NCBI GenBank assembly: GCA_039714995.1
Contig: JBDLII010000024.1
Coordinates: 1-18,638, forward strand
Source of the DNA: Sva-25 sp039714995
GTDB lineage: Bacteria; Pseudomonadota; Gammaproteobacteria; Chromatiales; Chromatiaceae
Length of the DNA stretch: 18,638 nt
Direction: 5' to 3'
In this document: one piece after another, positions 13,137 to 18,638 of the stretch
Layout: each line of letters starts with the position of its first letter
How positions within the stretch are numbered: position 1 is the first letter of the stretch
Position numbers and translations under genes: made by a program
Notes under the pieces: generated by a model
What the model was told of the DNA's origin: nothing
The model's input: the letters and a program-made list of their open reading frames with translations, nothing else
The model's database searches: none

Positions 13137-13150
13137 AGTGTATATACACT
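13137..13150. promoter_or_regulatory. Palindromic operator upstream of the membrane-protein gene
   Basis: AGTGTATATACACT is a perfect 14-bp palindrome. Its 12-bp core GTGTATATACAC is identical to the palindrome at 13625-13636 upstream of marR. It lies in the 46-bp gap between marR and the membrane gene, so MarR may control this gene separately from its own promoter. Confidence 0.65.
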
Positions 13151-13167
13151 AATAATGGTAAAAAAAA

Positions 13168-13620
13168 TCAGCACTGAGACAATACAGACATGAGCTTCCC
13201 CAGATCACGAAGTAAATTTTCAGATTTTCCACGACCAAAAGCTGCAGAAAGAGTGTCGTTGACCGACTTCCATTGCTCCAGCGCCTGAGACAAAATCTCT
13301 TCCCCCCCTTGGGTTAATTGAATTTGTCGCATGCGTTTGTCGTGGCCGCTTCGTATCTCGATAAGCTGCTGTTTTTTCAGCGGATTGAGATTGCGTGTCA
13401 GGGTGGTTCTGTCTGTTGAGAGTATCTCGGCCAATTGCATCATGGAAGGTTCACCAACCAGGTTGATAGCATTCAGCATGGAAAACTGTGTCCCGGTCAA
13501 ACCGATTGACGCCAACTTACGATCATAAGTCTGGGTGATTGCACGGGCGGTCTTGCGAACGCCAAAAGCGAGACAACTGGTAGCTGCTTCACGACTGATT
13601 GAAAGATGTTTCTCATCCAT
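13168..13620 (-). CDS. MarR-family transcriptional regulator
   Basis: MarR proteins are dimeric winged-helix repressors that release DNA on binding phenolic ligands or on cysteine oxidation. The product has 150 residues. The winged helix runs from about 42 to 105: LTGTQFSMLNAIN, then a helix-turn-helix ending in the recognition helix STDRTTLTRNLNPLKKQQ (about 68-85), then the wing EIRSGHDKRMRQIQLT. Flanking helices form the dimer part. Cysteines are at about 16 and at the last residue, so redox sensing cannot be excluded. The predicted promoter places transcription start one base before ATG 13620, and the operator palindrome covers the -10, so strong autorepression is expected. It probably also represses the membrane-protein gene downstream. 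Confidence 0.92.
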   Translation of the reverse strand: MDEKHLSISREAATSCLAFGVRKTARAITQTYDRKLASIGLTGTQFSMLNAINLVGEPSMMQLAEILSTDRTTLTRNLNPLKKQQLIEIRSGHDKRMRQIQLTQGGEEILSQALEQWKSVNDTLSAAFGRGKSENLLRDLGKLMSVLSQC

Positions 13621-13624
13621 ATAG

Positions 13625-13636
13625 GTGTATATACAC
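13625..13636. promoter_or_regulatory. Palindromic MarR operator at the marR promoter
   Basis: GTGTATATACAC is a perfect 12-bp palindrome placed 5-16 bases upstream of the marR start codon. It contains the predicted -10 hexamer TATATA, so a bound repressor would block RNA polymerase directly. The same core recurs at 13138-13149. Confidence 0.65.
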
Positions 13637-13656
13637 TATTTTGCTTGGCTTTACAA
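13628..13656 (-). promoter_or_regulatory. marR promoter, near-leaderless transcript
   Basis: Read on the minus strand: -35 TTGTAA (13656-13651), a 17-bp spacer, -10 TATATA (13633-13628). Counting from the -10, +1 falls at about 13621, one base before the ATG at 13620. No ribosome-binding site could then exist on the mRNA. Confidence 0.5.
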
Positions 13657-13712
13657 GCGTGATTTGCCTGTTGAGGCAGTTGCTAATGAAGACAGCAGTT
13701 TCTTCGGACCCT

Positions 13713-15221
13713 CTATCCCGCTCTCTTCTCCAGACTGCGGTAACTCACTGCTTCGGTGACATGGGGGGTCTGAATCTGCGGCTGCCGGTCGAAATCGGCG
13801 ATGGTGCGCGCCACCTTGAGAACCCGGTGATAGGCGCGGTGTGACAGGTTCAGCTTCTCGATGGCCTGCATCAGCAGTGCTTCATCAGCTGCTGCCAGGG
13901 TGCAATAACGCTCGATCTGCTTGACGTTGAGCTGGCTGTTCAGGCATTGCTGGCGCTGCAGCTGGATCTTGTGGGCCTGTGCCACATGCTGGCGGATATC
14001 CTGACTGCTCAAGGCTGCTTCCGGTTTCGCCAGCAGTTTTTCAGCCGGCAGCGCAGGGACCTCGATCTGCATGTCGATGCGGTCGAGCAGCGGCCCGGAT
14101 ATCCTGTTGCGGTAGCGGCTGATCTGTTCGGACGAGCAGCGGCAGTTCTTGCGTGGATCGCCGAGATGGCCGCAGGGGCAGGGGTTCATGGCGGCTATCA
14201 GCTGGAATCTGGCCGGAAAATCCGCCTGCCGTCCCGCGCGCGAAATGGTAATTGCACCATTTTCCAGCGGTTCCCGCAGCGCTTCGAGCACGCGGCGCTC
14301 GAATTCAGGCAGTTCATCGAGAAACAGCACGCCGTTATGCGCCAGCGAGATCTCGCCGGGCCGAGGCACCGTTCCGCCACCGACGAGTGCAGCCGCCGAG
14401 GCCGAGTGATGCGGCGACCTGAACGGCCGCCTTCGCCATCTGCCGACATCAAACTCTTGGCCGGCAACTGAGCGTATGGCGGCATTTTCGAGTGCCTCCC
14501 CGGTTGTCATTACCGGGAGCAGACCGGGCAGGCGGTTGGCAAGCATGCTCTTGCCCGTGCCGGGAGGGCCGCTCATCAACAGCGAATGCCCGCCGGTCGC
14601 AGCTATGATCAGGCTGCGCTTGGCGGCATCCTGGGAGACGATCTCCGCAAGGTCAGGCTGGTAGTCATCGGTGATCTCTTCAGGATCGGGCCGGTAGAGT
14701 TCGATCTCTCTTGTCTGGCTGAAATGTTCACACACCTCGAGCAGGTGCGTGACGGCATAGATTTCAAGCCCGGTTACCCGCGAGGCTTCATCGGCATTGG
14801 CGGTCGCTACGATCAGTTTTTTGGCATTGCGGTGGGCTGCCAGCGCAGCCGGGAGAATGCCGCTGATGGGACGGATTTCACCGGAGAGTGCCAGTTCGCC
14901 AATCAGCTCATAGTGATGCAGCTGCTGTTGCGGAATATCTCCCGCTGCCGCGAGAATGCCGATGGCGACCGGCAGGTCGAAGCGGCTGCCCTCCTTGGGG
15001 ACGTCCGCGGGCGCCAGGTTGACGGTGATGCGCCGCGCCGGGAACTCGAATTGCGAGTTGGTGATTGCGGCGCGAACCCGCTCGCGGCTCTCCTGAACGG
15101 CTTTTTCGGCTAGCCCAACGATATTGAAACCGGGCAGCCCGTTGCCGAGATGGGATTCAATGGTGACCAGCGGCGCCGTGATGCCGGCGCCCGAGCGGCT
15201 ATTGATGATTGAGAGTGACAT
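13713..15221 (-). CDS. comM: YifB/ComM-family Mg-chelatase-like AAA+ ATPase
   Basis: ComM is a hexameric AAA+ helicase that extends branch migration during natural transformation, and YifB homologues are widespread in bacteria. The product has 502 residues, the usual length. The N-terminal Lon-S5-like domain is at about 20-145 (LPGFNIVGLAEKAVQESRER). The AAA+ Mg-chelatase domain is at about 190-390: Walker A GPPGTGKS at 218-225 and Walker B GVLFLDE at 297-303. A cysteine set C348, C350, C360 and C362 (CPCG…CRC) resembles the zinc-binding insert of the family. The C-terminal domain runs about 395-500. It is 33 nt downstream of ubiK on the same strand, a conserved gammaproteobacterial pairing. 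Its presence does not prove competence, since the gene is common in non-competent species. Confidence 0.95.
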   Translation of the reverse strand: MSLSIINSRSGAGITAPLVTIESHLGNGLPGFNIVGLAEKAVQESRERVRAAITNSQFEFPARRITVNLAPADVPKEGSRFDLPVAIGILAAAGDIPQQQLHHYELIGELALSGEIRPISGILPAALAAHRNAKKLIVATANADEASRVTGLEIYAVTHLLEVCEHFSQTREIELYRPDPEEITDDYQPDLAEIVSQDAAKRSLIIAATGGHSLLMSGPPGTGKSMLANRLPGLLPVMTTGEALENAAIRSVAGQEFDVGRWRRRPFRSPHHSASAAALVGGGTVPRPGEISLAHNGVLFLDELPEFERRVLEALREPLENGAITISRAGRQADFPARFQLIAAMNPCPCGHLGDPRKNCRCSSEQISRYRNRISGPLLDRIDMQIEVPALPAEKLLAKPEAALSSQDIRQHVAQAHKIQLQRQQCLNSQLNVKQIERYCTLAAADEALLMQAIEKLNLSHRAYHRVLKVARTIADFDRQPQIQTPHVTEAVSYRSLEKRAG

Positions 15222-15254
15222 GCCGTTCCGTGGCGATCATAAGAGGATTCCGGA

Positions 15255-15500
15255 CTATTTTTCCTGTTGTTCCAGTTGTGCAACATGCTTTTCCAGCATC
15301 TCCAGCTTCTCCCTGGTGCGCGCCAGCACCGCCCGCTGGATGTCGAACTCTTCACGGGTGACGAGGTTCATGCGCGACAGTGCGGATTGCAGGGCGCTGT
15401 TGAGATGCTGACGGGTGTCTTTTTCCAGCGAAGCAAGGCCCGGCGGCAGGGATTTGCTGAGCCGTTGGGAGATGTCATCGATGATTTTCGGATCAAACAT
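15255..15500 (-). CDS. ubiK: Ubiquinone biosynthesis accessory factor UbiK (BMFP/YqiC)
   Basis: UbiK interacts with the lipid-binding UbiJ and assists the Ubi complex in aerobic ubiquinone synthesis; BMFP homologues are membrane-fusogenic trimers. From ATG 15500 the product has 81 residues, close to the usual 80-100. The N-terminal MFDPKIIDDISQRLSKSLP is characteristic. Residues about 30-78 form a heptad-rich coiled coil ending in LEMLEKHVAQLEQQEK. An upstream frame extension to 15572 would add an Ala-rich stretch that the family lacks, so ATG 15500 is chosen. It lies 33 nt before yifB in the same operon. coq7, another ubiquinone gene, lies about 1.6 kb away on the other strand. Confidence 0.92.
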   Translation of the reverse strand: MFDPKIIDDISQRLSKSLPPGLASLEKDTRQHLNSALQSALSRMNLVTREEFDIQRAVLARTREKLEMLEKHVAQLEQQEK

Positions 15501-15580
15501 GGCGCACCGTTCTGCAATTGCACTGACTGCCATTATGCCTGCAGCCGCTGCAAAAGGTAAAGTCACAATCAATCATGCCA

Positions 15581-15898
15581 CTACTGCTCCTGCAGCATCA
15601 GCCGTTTGACGGGTTCACCACGCAGCAGGTGCGACTCCAGGATCTCGTCGAGATCCTCGTAATCCACCCATGTATACCAGACGGCTTCGGGGTAGACGGC
15701 GATGACCGGGCCTTCGCTGCAGCGGTTCATGCAGCCGGCGGTGTTGATGCGGCTCTCACCCTTGCCATAGATATCGAGCTCCTTGGCGCGCTTTTTCATA
15801 TAGCGGCGCGCAGCCAGGTTATCGTAATCCTGGCAGCAAGGCTCGCCGTCGTCGCGGCTGTTGGTGCAGAGAAAGAGGTGGTGCTTATAGTAGGACAT
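15581..15898 (-). CDS. Thioredoxin-fold [2Fe-2S] ferredoxin
   Basis: Ferredoxins of this family carry one [2Fe-2S] cluster in a thioredoxin-like fold and serve as cytoplasmic one-electron carriers. The product has 105 residues from ATG 15898. Cluster ligands fit the family spacing C-x10-C-x33-C-x3-C: C11 (FLCTNSR), C22 of the CC pair in EPCCQDY, C56 and C60 (GCMNRCSEGP). MSYYKHH matches the usual family start, so ATG 15898 is preferred over ATG 15904; neither has a clear ribosome-binding site. It diverges from the GlcF-like gene across a 68-base gap with a symmetric -10 (15930-15937), so the two may be expressed together. Its redox partner is unknown. Confidence 0.88.
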   Translation of the reverse strand: MSYYKHHLFLCTNSRDDGEPCCQDYDNLAARRYMKKRAKELDIYGKGESRINTAGCMNRCSEGPVIAVYPEAVWYTWVDYEDLDEILESHLLRGEPVKRLMLQEQ

Positions 15899-15929
15899 AC
15901 GCATTCAAGGGATTCGCTAGTCTGCGCAT

Positions 15930-15937
15930 AGTATACT
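15930..15937. promoter_or_regulatory. Symmetric -10 element, candidate bidirectional promoter
   Basis: AGTATACT is its own reverse complement, so TATACT is offered as a -10 on both strands. Predicted starts are near 15944 (+), a 23-nt leader to GTG 15967, and near 15923 (-), a leader of about 25 nt to ATG 15898. No strong -35 is visible on either side. Confidence 0.4.
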
Positions 15938-15966
15938 CTGTTGTCGATCCTGTCTGCTGCTCTGCT

Positions 15967-17157
15967 GTGAATACTGATTTTCTCATCCGCGAGGCTGACC
16001 GCTGCGTGAAGTGTGGTCTCTGCCTGCCCCACTGTCCGACCTACCTGCTCGCCCGGGATGAGGCGGAATCACCGCGCGGACGCATTGCGCTGATTCAGGG
16101 GTGGGCCAGTGGAGCGCTTAATGCTGATCGACCTCTACTCGGCCACCTGGACAGCTGCCTGCTGTGCCGCCGCTGCGAGGGCGCCTGCCCCTCTGAAGTT
16201 CATTACGCCGCGCTGCTGGATGCTGCACGGGAGTCGCTGCCAGCGACCGTGCCCCGCTGGCTGCCTGATACGCTGGCCGATCGCGGCTGGCAAAGCGCTG
16301 CGCTGAAACTGGCCGCCGCCGCCAATCGTGCGGGCATGCGCAGATGGTTCCCTTCCGCCAGGGTGCGGCGACTGCTTGATGTTTCAAAAACCATTCAACA
16401 GGCATCCCCGCCTCTTCGAGTCCCGCTGAAAGAGCGTTATGCTGCTGTCGGTACTGAACAGGCCGAGGTGGCGCTGTTCACCGGATGCATGGGAGAGGCG
16501 CTCGACAGGACGGCCCTGGAGGCGGCGGTTGCCATACTCACGGCCAGCGGAGTTTCCGTTTCCATTCCGCCGTCACAGCAGTGCTGCGGCGCGATTCATG
16601 CCCATGCCGGCTACCATCGGGCCGCCGGCAAATACCGCGCGGCCAATCTGGCCGCCTTTACCGGCACAGGGATTGAGGCGCTGCTCACTGTCAGCAGCGG
16701 CTGCGGCTCGTGGCTGGCGGACAGTGCCGGGCTGGATGTTCCGGTGATGGATGCGGCCGCCTTTATTCAGCAGCGGGGTGGCATCGGGGCGCTCCCTCTT
16801 GCCGAAGTGAGGCGCACGATTGCCACTTTTATGCCCTGCAGCCTGGCGGTCATGCAGCAGCAGAAGCCAGTGATGACGCTGCTCAGTGATCTGCCCGGCG
16901 CCGAACTGCTCGAGCTGGAGGGGATGGGATGCTGCGGCGGCGCCGGTCTGAATCTCATCACGCAGCCTGACAGTGGCGAACAGCTGGTCAAGCCGCTGAT
17001 CGAGCAGCTGGCGGCGTCGAAAGCAACAGTCGTCGCCACCACCAACAGCGGCTGTGCGCTGCAGCTGCAGCAGGCAGCCGGCAGGGCAGGGCTGGGCATC
17101 AGCGTGGTGCATCCGCTACAATTGGTATCAGAGCAATTGGAGAAACGCCATGACTAG
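15967..17157 (+). CDS. glcF: GlcF-like iron-sulfur subunit (glycolate oxidase / CCG-domain protein)
   Basis: GlcF passes electrons from the glycolate-oxidising flavin subunit GlcD/GlcE to the quinone pool. The product has 396 residues, near the family norm. Two [4Fe-4S] motifs are exact: C13VKCGLCLPHC23-P and C64LLCRRCEGAC74-P. Two CCG domains follow: C174 with C206-C207 (QQCCGAIHAHAG), and C291 with C322-C323 (GMGCCGGAGLN); further cysteines are C246 and C363. The second domain has FMPCS where a His-x-Pro-Cys is common. The start is GTG 15967, placed just before the ferredoxin motif, with no clear ribosome-binding site. glcD and glcE are not in the window, and the next gene, coq7, overlaps by 8 nt. 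Related CCG proteins such as lactate-utilisation subunits remain alternatives. Confidence 0.85.
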   Translation: MNTDFLIREADRCVKCGLCLPHCPTYLLARDEAESPRGRIALIQGWASGALNADRPLLGHLDSCLLCRRCEGACPSEVHYAALLDAARESLPATVPRWLPDTLADRGWQSAALKLAAAANRAGMRRWFPSARVRRLLDVSKTIQQASPPLRVPLKERYAAVGTEQAEVALFTGCMGEALDRTALEAAVAILTASGVSVSIPPSQQCCGAIHAHAGYHRAAGKYRAANLAAFTGTGIEALLTVSSGCGSWLADSAGLDVPVMDAAAFIQQRGGIGALPLAEVRRTIATFMPCSLAVMQQQKPVMTLLSDLPGAELLELEGMGCCGGAGLNLITQPDSGEQLVKPLIEQLAASKATVVATTNSGCALQLQQAAGRAGLGISVVHPLQLVSEQLEKRHD

Positions 17158-17791
17158 AGCCTATTCACCCTTTGACAACATCATCATGCAGATCGACCAG
17201 GCCGTGCAGACCATCTTTGGCCAGCCGAAAGTGACCGAGCGCGATAACCCCGCCACGGCGCTTGAGGAGACACAATTGAGTGATGCCGAGCGTGACCACA
17301 CCGCACGACTGATGCGTATCAACCACACCGGCGAAGTCTGCGCCCAGGCGCTCTACCAGGGACAGGCGCTGACGGCTCATGATCCTGCCGTGAAAACCAG
17401 CATGGAGCGCTCGGCCATGGAGGAGAATGATCACCTCGAATGGTGTGAAAGCCGCATCAAGGAGCTGGAGGGACGCACCAGCCTGTTGAATCCGTTCTGG
17501 TATGCAGGCTCTTTCGCCATCGGCGCGCTGGCAGGCATTGCCGGCGACAAGTGGAGCCTCGGCTTTGTCGCCGAGACCGAGCGCCAGGTTGAAGCGCATC
17601 TCGACGAGCACCTCGGCGAAGTCAGGCCGGAAGACCGCAAGACCACGGCGATTCTGCAGCAGATGAAGGAGGATGAGATCAACCATGCCACCAAGGCGGT
17701 GGAGCAGGGCGGCGTCGACCTGCCGGCGCCGGTTAGATTGGGGATGAAGTTGACGGCGAAGGTGATGACAGGGAGCGTTTATTATGTGTGA
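17150..17791 (+). CDS. coq7: Coq7-type demethoxyubiquinone monooxygenase
   Basis: Coq7 hydroxylates 2-polyprenyl-3-methyl-6-methoxy-1,4-benzoquinone (demethoxyubiquinone), the penultimate step of aerobic ubiquinone synthesis, using a carboxylate-bridged diiron centre. It replaces UbiF in many proteobacteria. The product has 213 residues. Ligands are visible in two repeats: E62 (HTGEVCAQALY), E92 and H95 (AMEENDHLEW), then E144 (AETERQVEAHL), E176 and H179 (EDEINHATKA). A hydrophobic stretch (FWYAGSFAIGALAGIAG, about 116-132) suits membrane association. ATG 17150 has GGAG 8 nt upstream and lies within the last codons of the glcF-like gene (8-nt overlap), implying coupled translation. A hairpin at 17802-17824 may end the transcript. 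Confidence 0.95.
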   Translation: MTRAYSPFDNIIMQIDQAVQTIFGQPKVTERDNPATALEETQLSDAERDHTARLMRINHTGEVCAQALYQGQALTAHDPAVKTSMERSAMEENDHLEWCESRIKELEGRTSLLNPFWYAGSFAIGALAGIAGDKWSLGFVAETERQVEAHLDEHLGEVRPEDRKTTAILQQMKEDEINHATKAVEQGGVDLPAPVRLGMKLTAKVMTGSVYYV

Positions 17792-17801
17792 ATGCCCGGG
17801 T

Positions 17802-17824
17802 CGCTGGGCGAGTGTTGCCCAGCG
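17802..17824 (+). terminator. Strong hairpin after coq7
   Basis: CGCTGGGC (17802-17809) and GCCCAGCG (17817-17824) form a perfect 8-bp GC-rich stem with a 7-nt loop, 10 nt after the coq7 stop. Only scattered T residues follow, so termination may be incomplete or Rho-assisted. Confidence 0.5.
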
Positions 17825-17840
17825 TAAGTTCTGACTTATT

Positions 17841-17926
17841 CGTCATTGCGAGGAGCGTAGCGACGAAGCAATCTCTAACTTATTGATATCAAAGCACGAG
17901 ATTGCCACGCTGCGCTCGCAATGACG
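17841..17926. repeat. Palindromic dispersed repeat (copy 2)
   Basis: The left arm 17841-17875 and right arm 17898-17926 (GAGATTGCC…CGCAATGACG) are imperfect inverted copies, separated by an AT-rich spacer. The left arm is identical over 34 bases to 7171-7204. It lies between the convergent ends of coq7 and the PfkB-type kinase gene. Confidence 0.75.
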
Positions 17927-17942
17927 GGTTGTGCAGTTTCAT

Positions 17943-18638
17943 TCAGAGATTCCCTAACTCCCAGGCGTCGATAAAGGGCCGGTAGAACGCCGGATCGCTG
18001 ACGGTGGCGCCGCGCTTTCCGACCAGCGCAGAGGCGAATGCCTGCGCACGCTGTGCCGTCTGCTCAATTGGCCAGTCGAGATCCAGGCCGAGGATCATGA
18101 TAGATGCAAAGGCGTCACCTGCGCCGACGGTATCAATGACGGGAACAGCTTTTTCGGGTCTGATGAGGATGCGCTCGCCATCGGCGGTCATGATTTCCGC
18201 GCCATCTGCGCCGTGGGTCAGCACCAGCCCCTGAAGCTCGTGCTCCGCGACGAATGCGGCGCCGTCGGCGGAGGGGGCGAGCAGCGCCAGTTCATCGCCA
18301 TTGAGCTTGACCCAGTCGGCGTCAGCCACCATCTCGAGCAACTGCTCCTTCTGCCACCAGGGCGAACGCAGATTGACATCGACAAAGACTGTATCGGGTT
18401 TGCCGGCCTTGATCAGTTCTGCCGTCGAGCGCGAAGTTGCCTCGCGCAGCGCCAGGCTGCCATGGTAGAGCAGGCGACAGTCGCACTTGACGGCTTCGGC
18501 CACGATAGCATCGTAGGCGACCTGAGGAACAATGTCATAGGCGGGCTCGCCAGCATTGAAACTGACACTGACCCGCCCGGTCGGGCGCTGTGGATCCAGC
18601 TGCAGGGCGTCGCTGCGCATGCCCCACTGCTGCATGGC
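17943..18638 (-). CDS. PfkB-family carbohydrate kinase (N-terminus cut by window edge)
   Basis: PfkB (ribokinase-like) enzymes phosphorylate sugars with ATP; fructokinase or a related specificity is most likely. At least 231 residues are visible from the right window edge, and the first 60 or so residues of a normal 290-310-residue protein are missing. The methionine at 18635 is internal, because the frame is open to the edge and the family's N-terminal GG motif is absent. The C-terminal signature DTVGAGDAFAS contains the catalytic Asp and the anion-hole glycines. VDVNLRSPWW and KLNGDELALL are typical substrate- and ATP-side segments. Substrate cannot be set from this part. It is convergent with coq7, with a hairpin and a dispersed repeat between them. 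Confidence 0.9.
   Translation of the reverse strand, partial: AMQQWGMRSDALQLDPQRPTGRVSVSFNAGEPAYDIVPQVAYDAIVAEAVKCDCRLLYHGSLALREATSRSTAELIKAGKPDTVFVDVNLRSPWWQKEQLLEMVADADWVKLNGDELALLAPSADGAAFVAEHELQGLVLTHGADGAEIMTADGERILIRPEKAVPVIDTVGAGDAFASIMILGLDLDWPIEQTAQRAQAFASALVGKRGATVSDPAFYRPFIDAWELGNL

Overview
The window reads as chromosomal DNA of a gammaproteobacterium. The evidence is the hisB-hisH-hisA block, the ubiK-yifB(comM) pair, Coq7, a YqaA/DedA protein, a PCuAC/SCO copper cluster and REP-like hairpins that begin with GTAG. A sulfur-oxidising member of the Chromatiales-like groups is possible: two low-complexity secreted proteins resemble sulfur-globule-type proteins. That is inference only. 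No tRNA, rRNA, CRISPR array, complete insertion sequence or phage gene was seen.

Layout, left to right. (1) 1-1297 (-) is pyruvate kinase, with its C-terminus cut by the window edge. (2) 1298-1793 has no convincing gene but holds a 172-bp fold-back element with three nested inverted repeats and a GTAG hairpin pair. (3) 1794-2663 (+) is a TauD/TfdA-type Fe(II)/2-oxoglutarate dioxygenase, with a second GTAG pair just downstream. (4) 4298-2776 (-) is a three-gene copper-delivery operon: PCuAC chaperone, a small membrane-anchored protein and SCO1/SenC. An FNR-like box lies upstream, and the divergent hisBHA operon follows (4453-6422, +). hisF does not follow hisA. (5) 6541-7681 (-) carries a class I methyltransferase and a conserved protein of unknown function, separated by a palindromic dispersed repeat. 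(6) 7682-9719 (+) has a leader region with an IS200/IS605-right-end-like relic, then two tandem paralogous secreted proteins with Pro/Ala-rich and Trp-rich MPWG segments. (7) 10020-13620 (-) encodes a YqaA/DedA membrane protein, an MltF-like lytic transglycosylase with an added C-terminal membrane anchor, and a MarR regulator with a six-helix membrane protein. Each of the last two genes is preceded by a GTGTATATACAC palindrome. (8) 13713-15898 (-) encodes YifB/ComM, UbiK and a thioredoxin-fold [2Fe-2S] ferredoxin. (9) 15967-17791 (+) encodes a GlcF-like Fe-S protein overlapping Coq7. (10) 17943-18638 (-) is a PfkB sugar kinase, cut by the window edge.

How genes work together: PCuAC, the small anchored protein and SCO form a periplasmic copper route, probably to the CuA/CuB sites of terminal oxidases, and the FNR-like box suggests oxygen control. 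UbiK and Coq7 both serve ubiquinone synthesis. HisB, HisH and HisA are consecutive or neighbouring steps of histidine synthesis. MarR and the membrane protein look like an autoregulated unit. The most unusual local content is the tandem pair of low-complexity secreted proteins, the density of hairpin repeats at gene borders, and several promoter architectures readable directly from the sequence.
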